Source: JACPYM01 sp963699175 | Lineage (GTDB): Bacteria; Acidobacteriota; Blastocatellia; RBC074 | Assembly: GCA_963699175.1 (NCBI GenBank) | Contig: OY969418.1 | Location: forward strand, 6,076,001 to 6,140,000 | DNA length: 64,000 nt | Reading direction: 5' to 3' | In this document: positions 1 to 12,117 of the stretch, in pieces | How positions within the stretch are numbered: position 1 is the stretch's first letter | Layout of the letters: every line of letters starts with the position of its first letter | Notes under the pieces: model-generated | What the model saw: the letters and a program-made list of their open reading frames with translations, nothing else | What the model was told of the DNA's origin: nothing | Database searches by the model: none | Made by a program: the position numbers and the translations under genes

Positions 1-1
1 T

Positions 2-829
2 GTATTTGCGCCTACGGCTAGCTCCCCCTTACGTAAATTTGCTGTTCCCCATAATGTTCTTTACGCCATTTTAGGTTTCGCAGTGGTTGGCTTTCTGACG
101 ATTGCATACGGCGCATACCGCCTCTCGCAACACGCCTATATAGTGGCCAAGCTGAGCCTAATGCAGAATGAAAATCGCCGCCTGCGCGACGAAAATAACG
201 AGGCTAAAGGCAACATGGATCGGTTGCAGAGCCGTTTGCTGGCGATTGAAGACACTTCGCGCAAACTGGCCGAGGCCTCCGGTATCACGCCGCCGCCGAG
301 TGTGACAATGGGTAGTGGCGGCCCGGACGGCGCTGATATGGCCGAGCTTGAACTGAGCACTTCTTCGCTCGAAGCGCAATTGCGCAAATTGAAAGACGCC
401 TTTGACCAAAATCAGGTCAGGCTCGCTTCGACGCCGAGCGGCTGGCCGGTGCGTGGCTATATCACTGATGGTTTCGGCATGCGCTCCAATCCATTTGGCG
501 GCGGCGGGTCGGAATCTCACGCGGGTCTGGACATCTCCGCGCCCTTTGGCACGGCGATCAATGCGACGGCTGATGGCATCATCATCTTTGCCGGGTACGC
601 TGGCGGTTATGGCAACGCAGTAGTGATAGATCATGGCTACGGCGTAACCACACGCTTCGGGCACATGTCGCGGATAGATGCCCAAGTAGGCGATCACGTC
701 ACGCGTGGCAAACAGATTGGCGCAGTCGGCAGCACGGGCCGTTCAACCGCGCCACATTGCCATTATGAAGTGCGCCTGCAAGACCGCGCAGTCAACCCGA
801 TGACCTACATCACCACCGCGCTACGGTAA
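2..829 (+). CDS. M23 family metallopeptidase, membrane-anchored (5' end outside window)
   Basis: This is a zinc endopeptidase of the LytM/M23 type, expected to cut peptidoglycan cross-links from the periplasmic side. The reading frame is open to the left edge, so the first codons lie outside the window; a GTG at 83 is an internal codon within the membrane segment and is not a credible start. The visible part has a basic patch, one transmembrane segment (about 59-130 nt), a coiled-coil-like region rich in Glu/Arg/Leu, and a C-terminal M23 domain. Metal and catalytic residues are visible as the HxGxD motif (SHAGLDISAPFGT, near 518) and the HxH motif (PHCHYEVR, near 750). The architecture resembles membrane-bound M23 proteins that act in cell elongation or as divisome activators, but the role cannot be fixed from sequence. 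A strong hairpin follows the stop. Confidence 0.9.
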   Translation, partial: VFAPTASSPLRKFAVPHNVLYAILGFAVVGFLTIAYGAYRLSQHAYIVAKLSLMQNENRRLRDENNEAKGNMDRLQSRLLAIEDTSRKLAEASGITPPPSVTMGSGGPDGADMAELELSTSSLEAQLRKLKDAFDQNQVRLASTPSGWPVRGYITDGFGMRSNPFGGGGSESHAGLDISAPFGTAINATADGIIIFAGYAGGYGNAVVIDHGYGVTTRFGHMSRIDAQVGDHVTRGKQIGAVGSTGRSTAPHCHYEVRLQDRAVNPMTYITTALR

Positions 830-866
830 AAGCGCACTGGCTCAAGCAGTCTTTGCGCGAATATTC

Positions 867-910
867 AAAAGGACTCGAGGTGTTTCCCACCCACGAGTCC
901 TTTCGCTTTT
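867..910. terminator. bidirectional intrinsic terminator
   Basis: A perfect stem pairs 868-877 (AAAGGACTCG) with 894-903, and a second inner stem GGTG/CACC lies in the loop. A-rich sequence is on the left and T-rich sequence on the right, so it can terminate both the M23 gene (+) and the convergent CoA-binding gene (-). Confidence 0.8.
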
Positions 911-937
911 CTAGTGGTTAACCACACGGCAAATCGT

Positions 938-1348
938 TTAGCGACTGCGCCGCGCGTGCTCTTTCAGAATGCAGCGATCCATCACCACCAGCAGACCGGC
1001 TTCCACCGCGCGCTGTGCCGCCGCGGCATCAATCACACCTTCTTGCAGCCAAACGGCTTTTGCGCCCAACTGAATTGCTTCATCCACGACCGCCCCCGCT
1101 TGCTCCGAGCGGCGGAACACATCCACCAAGTCCACCTCCTCCGGCACTTCGCTCAAGCTCGCATACGCTCGTTCGCCCAGCACGGCGCTCTCATTCGGAT
1201 TGACAGGAATGATGCGATAACCGTGCTGTTGCATATAACGCGCTACGCCGTAGCTCGGCCTGCTCGGATCGGATGAAAGCCCGACGACCGCGATGGTCTT
1301 GCACTCGGCCAAAATCTTTTCAATCACCTTCGGATCATTGATGCTCAT
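938..1348 (-). CDS. CoA-binding domain protein (YccU-like)
   Basis: A 136-residue single-domain protein with the Rossmann-like CoA_binding_2 fold. The N-terminal nucleotide-binding stretch reads TIAVVGLSSDPSRPSYGVA, followed by the second strand YRIIPVNPNE and the conserved AVWLQEGV segment, which is diagnostic of the YccU family. Length matches stand-alone members. The family binds CoA-type ligands, but no reaction is established. It lies 16 nt downstream of carB on the same strand and is probably co-transcribed as the last gene of that run. The start ATG at 1348 has only a weak upstream GAG. Confidence 0.88.
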   Translation of the reverse strand: MSINDPKVIEKILAECKTIAVVGLSSDPSRPSYGVARYMQQHGYRIIPVNPNESAVLGERAYASLSEVPEEVDLVDVFRRSEQAGAVVDEAIQLGAKAVWLQEGVIDAAAAQRAVEAGLLVVMDRCILKEHARRSR

Positions 1349-1364
1349 ATTTCAAATCTCGAAT

Positions 1365-4559
<3,195 letters not shown>

Positions 4560-4580
4560 TATTGAGAATAATAAGTGGAT

Positions 4581-5336
4581 TCAGGGTTGAGATTGCCTGG
4601 CAGCTTGCAAGCGTTCGACAAACGCTCGATGCGCGTCCGAGGCCAAACCGCGTTGCAACTCGGCCAGCACAGCGGCCCAATCGCCTTTGAGCAACGCGGG
4701 CACAACTAGCCGCAAGCCAGGAAAGACGCGACTTTCGATCACGCCGTTCGCGTCTGGTTCGATTCGCATATAAGCGTTGTTTTCAAGGTGGAACCAATCC
4801 AGCGCACAGTCGCGCGTGCGCCAGACGATGTATTCCCGCGCGCCGAATTGGCCATAGAGATCTTTCTTGTCGTGCAGATCATAGGAAGCGCTACTGGAGG
4901 CAACTTCCACCACGAGTTCCGGGGGGCCTTGCAGATAATCGTCTTCATCCTCCAGCGATTGGCCACCGTGCTCAGCCAGCACCCACAGCATGGCATCAGG
5001 CTGCGGCATGTTTTCGTCATCCAATCGAACGGAACCATTATCCCCAAAGGCGGTGCCGGGTGTAGCAATAGAATAGTTACCCAACCAAGTGACTAAGAAA
5101 CCACTCGGTCGGCTGTGTCGTTTGATTTTAACTGGTGACCCCACGTAAACCCTCCCCCCAATCAATTCGGCTTTTTTCAACTGTGGCATTGCACCGTAAC
5201 GCCGCTCGAATTCCGCGCGCGGCAACCGGTCGCCGTTTTCGAGTTCAGGTAGATCAGTTTCGGCCTCTGCGTCTACCGGGCTGAATGGATAAGGCAAGTT
5301 GGCCACGCCTTTGTCACTTACTTGTGGTTCACTCAT
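4581..5336 (-). CDS. Uma2 family (DUF820) restriction-endonuclease-fold protein
   Basis: A PD-(D/E)XK-fold protein of the Uma2/DUF820 family, which is greatly expanded in cyanobacteria and some Acidobacteriota and whose role is not settled. The core is visible: QPDAMLWV supplies the PD acidic residue, GPPELVVEVASSS supplies the second acidic strand, and DLHDKKDLYGQFGAREYIVW supplies the lysine and the typical YxxxGxxEYW-like segment. The start is placed at ATG 5336 because AAAGGAG lies 9 nt upstream; an in-frame ATG at 5354 lies before that ribosome-binding site and is less likely. It sits 34 nt after the DUF481 gene and 21 nt before carB. The N-terminal 50 residues before the domain are acidic and of unknown use. 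Confidence 0.85.
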   Translation of the reverse strand: MSEPQVSDKGVANLPYPFSPVDAEAETDLPELENGDRLPRAEFERRYGAMPQLKKAELIGGRVYVGSPVKIKRHSRPSGFLVTWLGNYSIATPGTAFGDNGSVRLDDENMPQPDAMLWVLAEHGGQSLEDEDDYLQGPPELVVEVASSSASYDLHDKKDLYGQFGAREYIVWRTRDCALDWFHLENNAYMRIEPDANGVIESRVFPGLRLVVPALLKGDWAAVLAELQRGLASDAHRAFVERLQAARQSQP

Positions 5337-5370
5337 CTGTCCCGCTCCTTTCATTGAGAACGACAGCTGA

Positions 5371-6429
5371 CTAGAAATTGATATTAAAGCCGGTCAACAA
5401 CGAGAAATCATTCTGCTTCACATTCACCGCCGCCGGACGGTTGTCGAAACGATTCAAGCCTGCGATGCGGAAGCCCAGGAACTTCGTAATCGGCATCGTC
5501 AGCGAAACGTCGGTCTGCATCCGGTAATTGTCCGGGTTGAGCAGATCGGAGAAGAGCGAGACTTGTTGGCTTAATTGCGCCTTGCCATTGAGCTTCTGTT
5601 CGGCGGTCGCACGCAGCAGGCTAGTGGCTACGGTACGCTGCTGACCGTTGCGAAAGACTTCGTGCGTGATGCCTGTGCCAATGTCGAGGCTCAATAGTTT
5701 CCCCTCAGCTTTGATTGCGGGATAAGTCACGCCGACGCTCTCGCTGAAGCGGTAATCGAGCTGTTTGATACGGTCAATCTCAAAATTCGTCTCGCTAAAA
5801 GTGGGCAGCTTGTTCACGACGTTTTCATAACGGAAGGTGCTGCTCGACAAATGCGCCACCTGCGCGCCGTTGCGCACGCTGTAACGGCCTAGCGAGCTGA
5901 AGGCTGCGCGCTGCTGGCCGCGCTTACGCGCCAGACTGAATGAGCCATTCAAATCACTGACGTTCGCGTTGCCGCGCGAGAGCGTGTAAGCCAGATTGAC
6001 TGAACGCTGCCACTTTTCCTCTTTGTTGGCACTTTTGACTGGTTTGGCTGGCTTCTTCGTCTCGGCGGGTGAATTGTTGAGCGCAAGTTTAGTCTCCGGC
6101 TTCGACGGAGCAACCGCTGGCACAGCCTTGTCTGGCCACACTGCCACGAGTTGCTGGCGCAGTTTTTCATCATCGGTCTGCCAAGTTTTGATCTCCGCCG
6201 CGCGGACGCGGACGCGCCCGGCATAGGTCGTTTCGATTTCAATCTGTTCTGCCTTCACCTTGTGCACGCGGCCCGACAGCCGGTCGCCTGTCTTGGTCGT
6301 GATAATCACCTGTGTCGCATTGTCAGCCGGCACTACGAGCGCCCATGCCAACAGCCACAGCAGCGCACCACACCAGCCATTCCTGCGTTTCGTTGTCACC
6401 AAGTTACACGTCGAGATGTTCATAATCAC
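5371..6429 (-). CDS. DUF481 outer-membrane beta-barrel protein
   Basis: An exported 352-residue protein. A basic N-terminus and hydrophobic segment (about 15-35, ending near VPADNA) form the signal peptide. Residues about 40-85 (TGDRLSGRVHKVKAEQIEIETTYAGRV) look like the small beta domain that often precedes DUF481. A Pro/Ala/Lys linker follows, and the last 215 residues match the DUF481 (YdiY-like) barrel with alternating hydrophobic strands. The protein ends in Phe (GFNINF), typical of a beta-barrel signal for the BAM complex. Function in the family is unknown. It is the first gene of a same-strand run leading into Uma2 and carB, and the functional link is unclear. Confidence 0.8.
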   Translation of the reverse strand: MIMNISTCNLVTTKRRNGWCGALLWLLAWALVVPADNATQVIITTKTGDRLSGRVHKVKAEQIEIETTYAGRVRVRAAEIKTWQTDDEKLRQQLVAVWPDKAVPAVAPSKPETKLALNNSPAETKKPAKPVKSANKEEKWQRSVNLAYTLSRGNANVSDLNGSFSLARKRGQQRAAFSSLGRYSVRNGAQVAHLSSSTFRYENVVNKLPTFSETNFEIDRIKQLDYRFSESVGVTYPAIKAEGKLLSLDIGTGITHEVFRNGQQRTVATSLLRATAEQKLNGKAQLSQQVSLFSDLLNPDNYRMQTDVSLTMPITKFLGFRIAGLNRFDNRPAAVNVKQNDFSLLTGFNINF

Positions 6430-6589
6430 AGAGCTTCAATCGGGTTGAATGGGTCGGGGACTCAAGCCACGCGGGTCGGTACTGCTCGTCTAAGACGCAA
6501 AAGTATCACAAGGCTAGAGGAGCGCAAAGCAAGCGGGTGATTCGTTTGGTTAATCGCTGCGATGAAAATAGTTGTGGAAGCAGTGCGCC

Positions 6590-9500
6590 TCAGCGATCCA
6601 CATTCTCCAAAATCCAGATGCTCCCCGCGACTTCCATGATCGGCACGACCAATCGCTCAGCCGCCAGCGCCAACTCGATTTCGGTCATAGCCGGGGGAAT
6701 CATCTGAGCGGGGCTTTCGTAGCTGGTGACGCGAAAGGCCTCGCCTACCGTCCGACCCGCCGCGGGATCGAAGCGCCGGCCCCAGACATTGAAGAAGCCG
6801 GAGCGGTCGGAAAGGAAATAAATCGTTCGGCCATCCGGTGCCCAGCGTGGCTTGTCGGCGTAATAGTTGCTTTCGCTCAGTCGCACCCATTCGCCGCCTT
6901 GCGCCGGAATGGCATAAATTCCGGCGTCACCTAGATCAGTGCGATTGACGCCAATGAAGCAAACCCAGCGCTCGTCGGGCGAGAAGCGCGCGTTGAAAGC
7001 GTCGTACTCCGGTCGCGCCGTCACCAACCGCATCTGCGTCTCGGCCTGTGGAGCGGCGACCAGGGGAAATAGATAAAGCCCCCACTGTCCCGGCGTCTGG
7101 CGCGCCGAGCTGCCGAGGATGGCCGTTTGGTCGGCAGACCAATCCCAAGGCCAACCTTGTAAAATATGTGGCGAAGTTAGCCCTTGCTCGCCGCCATCCG
7201 CATTCAATAAAGAGATGGCATGCTCAAAAGTGAAAGTGTATTGCTGGCTGCGCTCCGCGCTGGGCAGGCGGTTACGCGCATAAGCGAGCCGCGACCCGGC
7301 GCGCGACCAACGCGGGGCAGTGGGGACGAAATCGTCTGCCGCCACCAGCAATTTCTCGCTGCCATCCGCCAACGACTTTGCCCACAACTCACGCTTCTCC
7401 GCGCGCTGCACGATGAACGCGAGCTGTTTGCCGTCGCGCGTCAGGTCGAAGCCTAAGGCATTCAAGCCCGGCGGCGTCACCGCTTGGCCTGCGCCTTTGG
7501 TCTGGCCCGTCGCGGCATTGAACGGTAGCGACCACAGGCGTGTGCGCTCGCTGCGTGTAGTGAAGGCCAGTTTCCTGCCGTCCGGCGAGAGCGTGATGTC
7601 GGTGTCCAGCCCCGCGCCAGTCGTCAGGCGCTCCGGCCCGTTCGTCCAGCGCAACCCGCTAGGTTCTACGGCGATTTTCCAGAGATTGCGCACACCGCGA
7701 GCAATGCCTTCAAAAAAAAGCGCCCGTTCCGTCCGTGCCCAGCGAAAATCGAAAAGGTCTACCCCCGCCGCCTTGATCTGCTCGGCGACACGCGGGCTGA
7801 ATTCCGACCGCACGGGCGCGCCACCAGCCAATGACACTGTCCAGAAACTCAGGCCCACTTTGCGATGTTCGCCCAGCAACGAAACACGCTGCCCGTCAGG
7901 GTGCCAGGCCACGCGCAGGCGACCGGGAAATTCACTGGTCAAGGCGGCCAAGACCTCGCGCGGCGGCGCGGCATCCAAACTTACGACATAGATTTTGGGC
8001 GGTGCGGTGACATTTTGCAGGTTCGAGTTGTAGAACAAAACCTGCGTGCTATCCGGCGACCATTGCGGACGGTAGCCGAAGGACGAGATTTTGCGTTCGT
8101 GGCCGCCCAGCACCGGCACCACAAACAGCCCGCCGCCCTCGCGCTCGGAACGAAAGACCAGACTGTTGCCGTCCGGCGACCAATCCGGCTGCCAATCGTG
8201 CGCTGGCGATTTCGTCACCTGATGCGCGTCGCCGCCGCTGACCTGCTGCACCCAAATATCGAAGTTTCCGCCACGGTCGGAACTGTAAGCAATGAAGCGG
8301 CCATCGGGTGACCAGGTCGGCTCGCTCTGCAAGCCCGCACCGAAGGTCAATTGCGTGAGCGCGCGCTGTGTCACCGGCAGTTCGGCTGGCGCTTTAGGCA
8401 GCCAGTGGTAAATGCCGTAGCCCAACATGATGATGCCGACAAGCAAAGCGGCGAGCGCCGTCGTTGCGCCGCGTTTATAGCGCATAAATTTGTTGAACAG
8501 AAACTCCGCGCTTGAGGTCGTTGGCGCAGAATCAGGGGTATCTTTCGCAGCCTCAGTGCCAGCCACTGGGTTGATGAGGTTGGTAGTCAGCCCGGTGGCG
8601 TCATTGGCCGTCGCGCTTGCAGCCAGCGACGATTTGACCGTCTGCTCCAAGCGCTGGTTGAGACGTTTCAGCTCAGTGAGCAAAGCTTGCGCAGTTTGAT
8701 AACGCTGCGCAGGCTCTTTGGCGAGCGCACGGGTGACGATCTGCTGCAATTCGTCCGGCACGCCAGGCAAGCTGTGGGAAAGTGGTGGCGGGTCTTTTTC
8801 AAGCAGCGCGACAATGACATCGGCAGTGGTGGCTCCCTTGAAAGGTCTGTTACCAGCCAGCATTTCGTAAAGTGTGACGCCCAGGCTGAAGATGTCTGTG
8901 CGCGCATCCAATTCAGCGCCGCGTACCTGCTCCGGCGACATATAACCGACGGTGCCCATCACCAGTCCAGGATCGGTTTGTATTGATTGGGTCGGCCCGG
9001 CTGGGCTGTTCAGCGTTTCCCGCTGAGTCATACGGGCCAAGCCGAAATCGAGCACCTTCACATAACCATCGGGCCGCAACATGACATTTTCCGGCTTGAT
9101 GTCACGATGCACGATGCCCGCCGCGTGCGCTGCCACGAGCGCGTTGGCTATCTGCGTTGTGGTTTCCAACGCTTCGGCCACGCTCATTGGCGCTTGCTGC
9201 AAACGTTGGCGCAACGTCTGCCCTTCAACGTATTCGGTAGCGATGAAGTGGATGGCGTCTGACTCCGGCGCCGCCTGACCGATCTCGTAAATAGTCAGAA
9301 TGTTGGGATGATTGAGCGCCGAAACCGCCCGCGCCTCGCGCTTGAAACGGCGCACTCGTTCGGCGTCGGCGGTAAAACGGGCGGGCAATAGTTTGAGCGC
9401 GACTTTGCGCCGTAACCGCGTATCTTCGGCCAACCAAACTTCGCCCATGCCACCTGCGCCAAGTCGCGCGATGATTTTGTATGCGCCAAGCTGCCGTCCA

Positions 9501-9745
9501 AGTTTTGCTTCGAGCTGCTCTTCGGCCAGCATTTCAGCGGCGACTTTCAGCGCGGGCGCTTCAATAAATTGCAGCGCCTCGCTTTCATAGCTGAGCAATG
9601 ATTCCACTTCGCGGCGTAGCGCCTCATCATCGGCGCAGGCACGGGTGAGAAAGGCGGCGCGTTCGCTGGCGTCGTGTTCGAGCGCTTCGCCATAAAGTTG
9701 TTTGATGCGTTCTTGTCGTTCAGTCTCGCTCACGCCGCTCCCCAC
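6590..9745 (-). CDS. transmembrane Ser/Thr protein kinase with PD40/TolB beta-propeller repeats
   Basis: A 1051-residue Hanks-type kinase anchored in the inner membrane. An N-terminal helical segment (residues 1-85) precedes the kinase domain: glycine loop LGAGGMGEVWLAE (about 95), catalytic HRDIKPENVML, metal-binding DFGLARM and GTVGYMSPEQV activation segment are all intact, so it should be active. One transmembrane helix lies near residues 427-447 (TTALAALLVGIIMLGYGIYH). The outside part is a long array of PD40/WD40-like repeats with many WSPDGR-type motifs, a likely ligand or protein-binding propeller. Its start (GTG 9745, or GTG 9733 with GGGGAG just upstream) lies inside the end of the ECF sigma gene, so translation is probably coupled. 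In Acidobacteriota this sigma/kinase pairing is common, and the kinase probably controls the sigma factor or its regulon. Confidence 0.93.
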   Translation of the reverse strand: MGSGVSETERQERIKQLYGEALEHDASERAAFLTRACADDEALRREVESLLSYESEALQFIEAPALKVAAEMLAEEQLEAKLGRQLGAYKIIARLGAGGMGEVWLAEDTRLRRKVALKLLPARFTADAERVRRFKREARAVSALNHPNILTIYEIGQAAPESDAIHFIATEYVEGQTLRQRLQQAPMSVAEALETTTQIANALVAAHAAGIVHRDIKPENVMLRPDGYVKVLDFGLARMTQRETLNSPAGPTQSIQTDPGLVMGTVGYMSPEQVRGAELDARTDIFSLGVTLYEMLAGNRPFKGATTADVIVALLEKDPPPLSHSLPGVPDELQQIVTRALAKEPAQRYQTAQALLTELKRLNQRLEQTVKSSLAASATANDATGLTTNLINPVAGTEAAKDTPDSAPTTSSAEFLFNKFMRYKRGATTALAALLVGIIMLGYGIYHWLPKAPAELPVTQRALTQLTFGAGLQSEPTWSPDGRFIAYSSDRGGNFDIWVQQVSGGDAHQVTKSPAHDWQPDWSPDGNSLVFRSEREGGGLFVVPVLGGHERKISSFGYRPQWSPDSTQVLFYNSNLQNVTAPPKIYVVSLDAAPPREVLAALTSEFPGRLRVAWHPDGQRVSLLGEHRKVGLSFWTVSLAGGAPVRSEFSPRVAEQIKAAGVDLFDFRWARTERALFFEGIARGVRNLWKIAVEPSGLRWTNGPERLTTGAGLDTDITLSPDGRKLAFTTRSERTRLWSLPFNAATGQTKGAGQAVTPPGLNALGFDLTRDGKQLAFIVQRAEKRELWAKSLADGSEKLLVAADDFVPTAPRWSRAGSRLAYARNRLPSAERSQQYTFTFEHAISLLNADGGEQGLTSPHILQGWPWDWSADQTAILGSSARQTPGQWGLYLFPLVAAPQAETQMRLVTARPEYDAFNARFSPDERWVCFIGVNRTDLGDAGIYAIPAQGGEWVRLSESNYYADKPRWAPDGRTIYFLSDRSGFFNVWGRRFDPAAGRTVGEAFRVTSYESPAQMIPPAMTEIELALAAERLVVPIMEVAGSIWILENVDR

Positions 9746-10304
9746 TGATTTCGCGCAGCAGCCAGGCCTTAGCCCACTGCCAATCGCGTTTGACCGTTTC
9801 AGGTGAAATCTTCAACGCCTCGGCTGTCTCCTCGATGCTCAATCCGCCAAAGAAGCGCAACTCGACCACGCGGCTCGCGCGCTCATCGGTCTGGGCCAAC
9901 GCGTTCAATGCATCGTCCAGCACGACTAGATCGGCGCTACGTTCGGTCGAGCCTACCAGCGCCTCGTCAAGCGAGACCTGTAACGCCGCGCCGCCGCGTT
10001 TCTGGTAATTGCGCGCGCGCGCGAAATCCACCAACACACGCCGCATCAACTGCGCCGAGACGGCATAGAAATGCGCGCGGTTCTGCCACTGCACGCGGCT
10101 CGAATCCACCAGCCGCAAGTAGGCTTCGTTGACCAACGCCGTCGTTTGCAGCAAGTGGCCCGGACGCTCCCCGCCCAAATAGCGATGCGCCAGCCGGTGC
10201 AGTTCGTCATAGACGAGCGGCATCAACTGTTCGAGCGCGGTTCCATCTCCCTGTCCCCAGGCGAGCAAAAGTTCGGTGACATGGTCGGGCGAGGTTGTAC
10301 TCAT
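9720..10304 (-). CDS. ECF-like RNA polymerase sigma factor (Sigma70_ECF, PF07638 type)
   Basis: A 194-residue alternative sigma factor. Region 2 is seen as DELHRLAHRYLGGERPGHLLQTTALVNEAYLRL and the RVLVDFARARNYQKRG segment. Region 4 carries the helix-turn-helix LRFFGGLSIEETAEALKISPETVKRDW. This is the Acidobacteria/Planctomycetes-type ECF group that is usually next to a protein kinase rather than a classic anti-sigma factor, and the PD40 kinase does follow with a 26-nt overlap. ATG 10304 is chosen because AAGGAGGT lies 7 nt upstream; the longer GTG form at 10322 overlaps this ribosome-binding site. Confidence 0.92.
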   Translation of the reverse strand: MSTTSPDHVTELLLAWGQGDGTALEQLMPLVYDELHRLAHRYLGGERPGHLLQTTALVNEAYLRLVDSSRVQWQNRAHFYAVSAQLMRRVLVDFARARNYQKRGGAALQVSLDEALVGSTERSADLVVLDDALNALAQTDERASRVVELRFFGGLSIEETAEALKISPETVKRDWQWAKAWLLREISGERRERD

Positions 10305-10538
10305 CGGGGAAACCTCCTTCACTGCTACGCATCACAAGTTGCTTTGATAAGGTTGCGGCTCGAAGCAGCGTTGCAAAGGCTGCCACCGCTCCCAAGCCCC
10401 GGAATATTACAGTGTTCATGAAGCGGTGACTATTCAACTGGCTCAAAACAGCGACAGATTTTTTTCAGCAAGCAATCCACCCGGCCAGTTTCCCTCGTAC
10501 TACTCTGTGTTTCCGCTAGCGGTGTCGAAGCAGGCCGA

Positions 10539-11270
10539 TCAACTGCGCCCGTAGACCGGCAGCGCTGCTCCGTGAATAGCAGCAGCAGACTCGGAGCACA
10601 AAAACAAAATCACATTGGCCAGGACTTCCGGCGTGACCCACTTGCTGAAATCGGCTTTGGGCATAGCGGCGCGATTGGGCGGTGTATCAATCAGTCCCGG
10701 CAGAATGCAGTTGACGTTGATGCCGTGTTCTTTGAGTTCGGCGGCTAGGCTTTCGGTCAAGCGGATGACGACGCTTTTGGATGCGCTATAAATGCCCGAA
10801 CCGGCGTCACCGGCCAACGCGCCGCGCGAGGCGATGTTGACAATCTTGCCGGAACCTTGTTTGAGCATGGGCGGGATGAAGGCTCGGCTGACGGTGAAGA
10901 CTGAACGCCCGTTGAGATTCATCAAGAAGTCCCAGTCGTCGGGTGGCGTTTCGTGCAGCCGCGTTCCCGCGCGATAACCGCCCGCCGTATTGACGAGCGC
11001 ATCCACCCGCCCAAACCGTTTGAGCGTCTCTGCTACGACATCGTTTATGGCGTCCGCGTCGTTCACATCCACGCCGCCCGCCAGATAGTGATTGGGTGAT
11101 GCGGCCAATTCGGGAAAAAGCTGCGGCAGGCGATCCGCCGCGCGATCCAGCAAGACGAGCCGGGCGTTGGCAGTTTGAAAAGCGCGTGCGGTGGCGACAC
11201 CCAGGTTGCCCGCCGCGCCAGTGATGGCGACGACTTGGTCGCTGAAATCGAAGTGAATGGAATTGGGCAT
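10539..11270 (-). CDS. SDR family NAD(P)-dependent oxidoreductase
   Basis: A classical short-chain dehydrogenase of 243 residues. The cofactor loop TGAAGNLGVA is near residue 15, NTAGGY corresponds to the NNAG structural motif, and the catalytic Ser and YxxxK (YSASKS) are present, so it should be active. Asp following the second strand (VLLDRAADRL) suggests a preference for NAD, which is an inference. The substrate cannot be told. The start at ATG 11270 is supported by AAGGAGA 6 nt upstream; the frame stays open beyond it into the leader of the divergent sigma gene, but that extension has no protein-like features. It shares its upstream region with the ECF sigma operon on the other strand. 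Confidence 0.9.
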   Translation of the reverse strand: MPNSIHFDFSDQVVAITGAAGNLGVATARAFQTANARLVLLDRAADRLPQLFPELAASPNHYLAGGVDVNDADAINDVVAETLKRFGRVDALVNTAGGYRAGTRLHETPPDDWDFLMNLNGRSVFTVSRAFIPPMLKQGSGKIVNIASRGALAGDAGSGIYSASKSVVIRLTESLAAELKEHGINVNCILPGLIDTPPNRAAMPKADFSKWVTPEVLANVILFLCSESAAAIHGAALPVYGRS

Positions 11271-11505
11271 TGGTTTTCTCCTTCTGAAAAAAGAGCAATG
11301 AACAATGAGTTTGAAAAGTTCCTCTAGTACAACCAGAAAAAGCGCCACTTTGGGCGAGCCGCAGACTTGTGATATAAACTCGGCTCGATTGGCGACCGTC
11401 TCCCCCAACGGTGCGGCATCACGTGACTCGTGCCGACAGCTTACAACAAAACGGGCAACAAAGCGGGGGCAACGTCCTGTTCCCCATATTACCGAGGAGA
11501 AGTCA

Positions 11506-12117
11506 GTGCAAACAGCCCAAGAAATTCCCACCGTGGCCGTTGACTCGCGCGCGCGTGACCGCGAGTTGGTCGGGCTGGTTGAACAGATCGCGCAGGGCGA
11601 ACAAGCGGCGCTAGGCACGCTCTACGATACGACCAACCGGCTCATCTACGGCTTGATCCTGCGCGTGCTGGGCGAAGCCAGCGCGGCAGAAGAAGTCCTG
11701 CTTGACGTTTACACTCAAGTCTGGCGACAGGCCGCCAGCTACGACACGCAGCGCGGTTCGCCGCTGGCCTGGTTGACGACGATTGCGCGCAGCCGGGCGA
11801 TTGACCGCTTGCGCTCCGGCTGGCAAACACAACAGCGCCAGGAATCGCTCGATGTCGTGACCGACCGCGAGACGGTCGCCGCCAGTCCCGAAGAGATGAC
11901 TGTCATGTCCGAGCGGCAACGCATAGTGCGACAGGCGATGACAGTGCTCTCGCCTGAACAGCGCGAAGTGATCGAGTTAGCCTACTACTCTGGTTTGAGC
12001 CACAGCGAGATTGCGGCGAAGCTGGGCCAACCGCTCGGCACTGTGAAGACGCGCACGCGGCTAGGCATGATGAAATTACGTGATGCGTTGACTCCCATCT
12101 TAGGAGGACAGCTTTGA
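11506..12117 (+). CDS. ECF sigma factor, SigK/RpoE-like, with ChrR-type partners
   Basis: A 203-residue sigma-70 family factor. Region 2 is visible (EQAALGTLYDTTNRLIYGLILRVLGEASAAEEVLLDVYTQVW), with the -10-recognition part SPLAWLTTIARSRAIDRLR. Region 4 contains the helix-turn-helix LAYYSGLSHSEIAAKLGQPLGTVKTRTRLGMMKL. The GTG start at 11506 has GAGGAG 6 nt before it; the frame is open further upstream but without conserved residues. Two cupin-type anti-sigma-like genes follow directly, the first overlapping this stop codon by one base. Such sets usually respond to oxidative stress or singlet oxygen in the family (RpoE-ChrR of Rhodobacter). The signal here is unknown. Confidence 0.93.
   Translation: MQTAQEIPTVAVDSRARDRELVGLVEQIAQGEQAALGTLYDTTNRLIYGLILRVLGEASAAEEVLLDVYTQVWRQAASYDTQRGSPLAWLTTIARSRAIDRLRSGWQTQQRQESLDVVTDRETVAASPEEMTVMSERQRIVRQAMTVLSPEQREVIELAYYSGLSHSEIAAKLGQPLGTVKTRTRLGMMKLRDALTPILGGQL

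Noticed and set aside
10539..11618. Longer form of the SDR gene (359 codons)
   Set aside because: A strong ribosome-binding site precedes ATG 11270 and the extra N-terminal part lacks conservation and runs into the divergent sigma gene leader.
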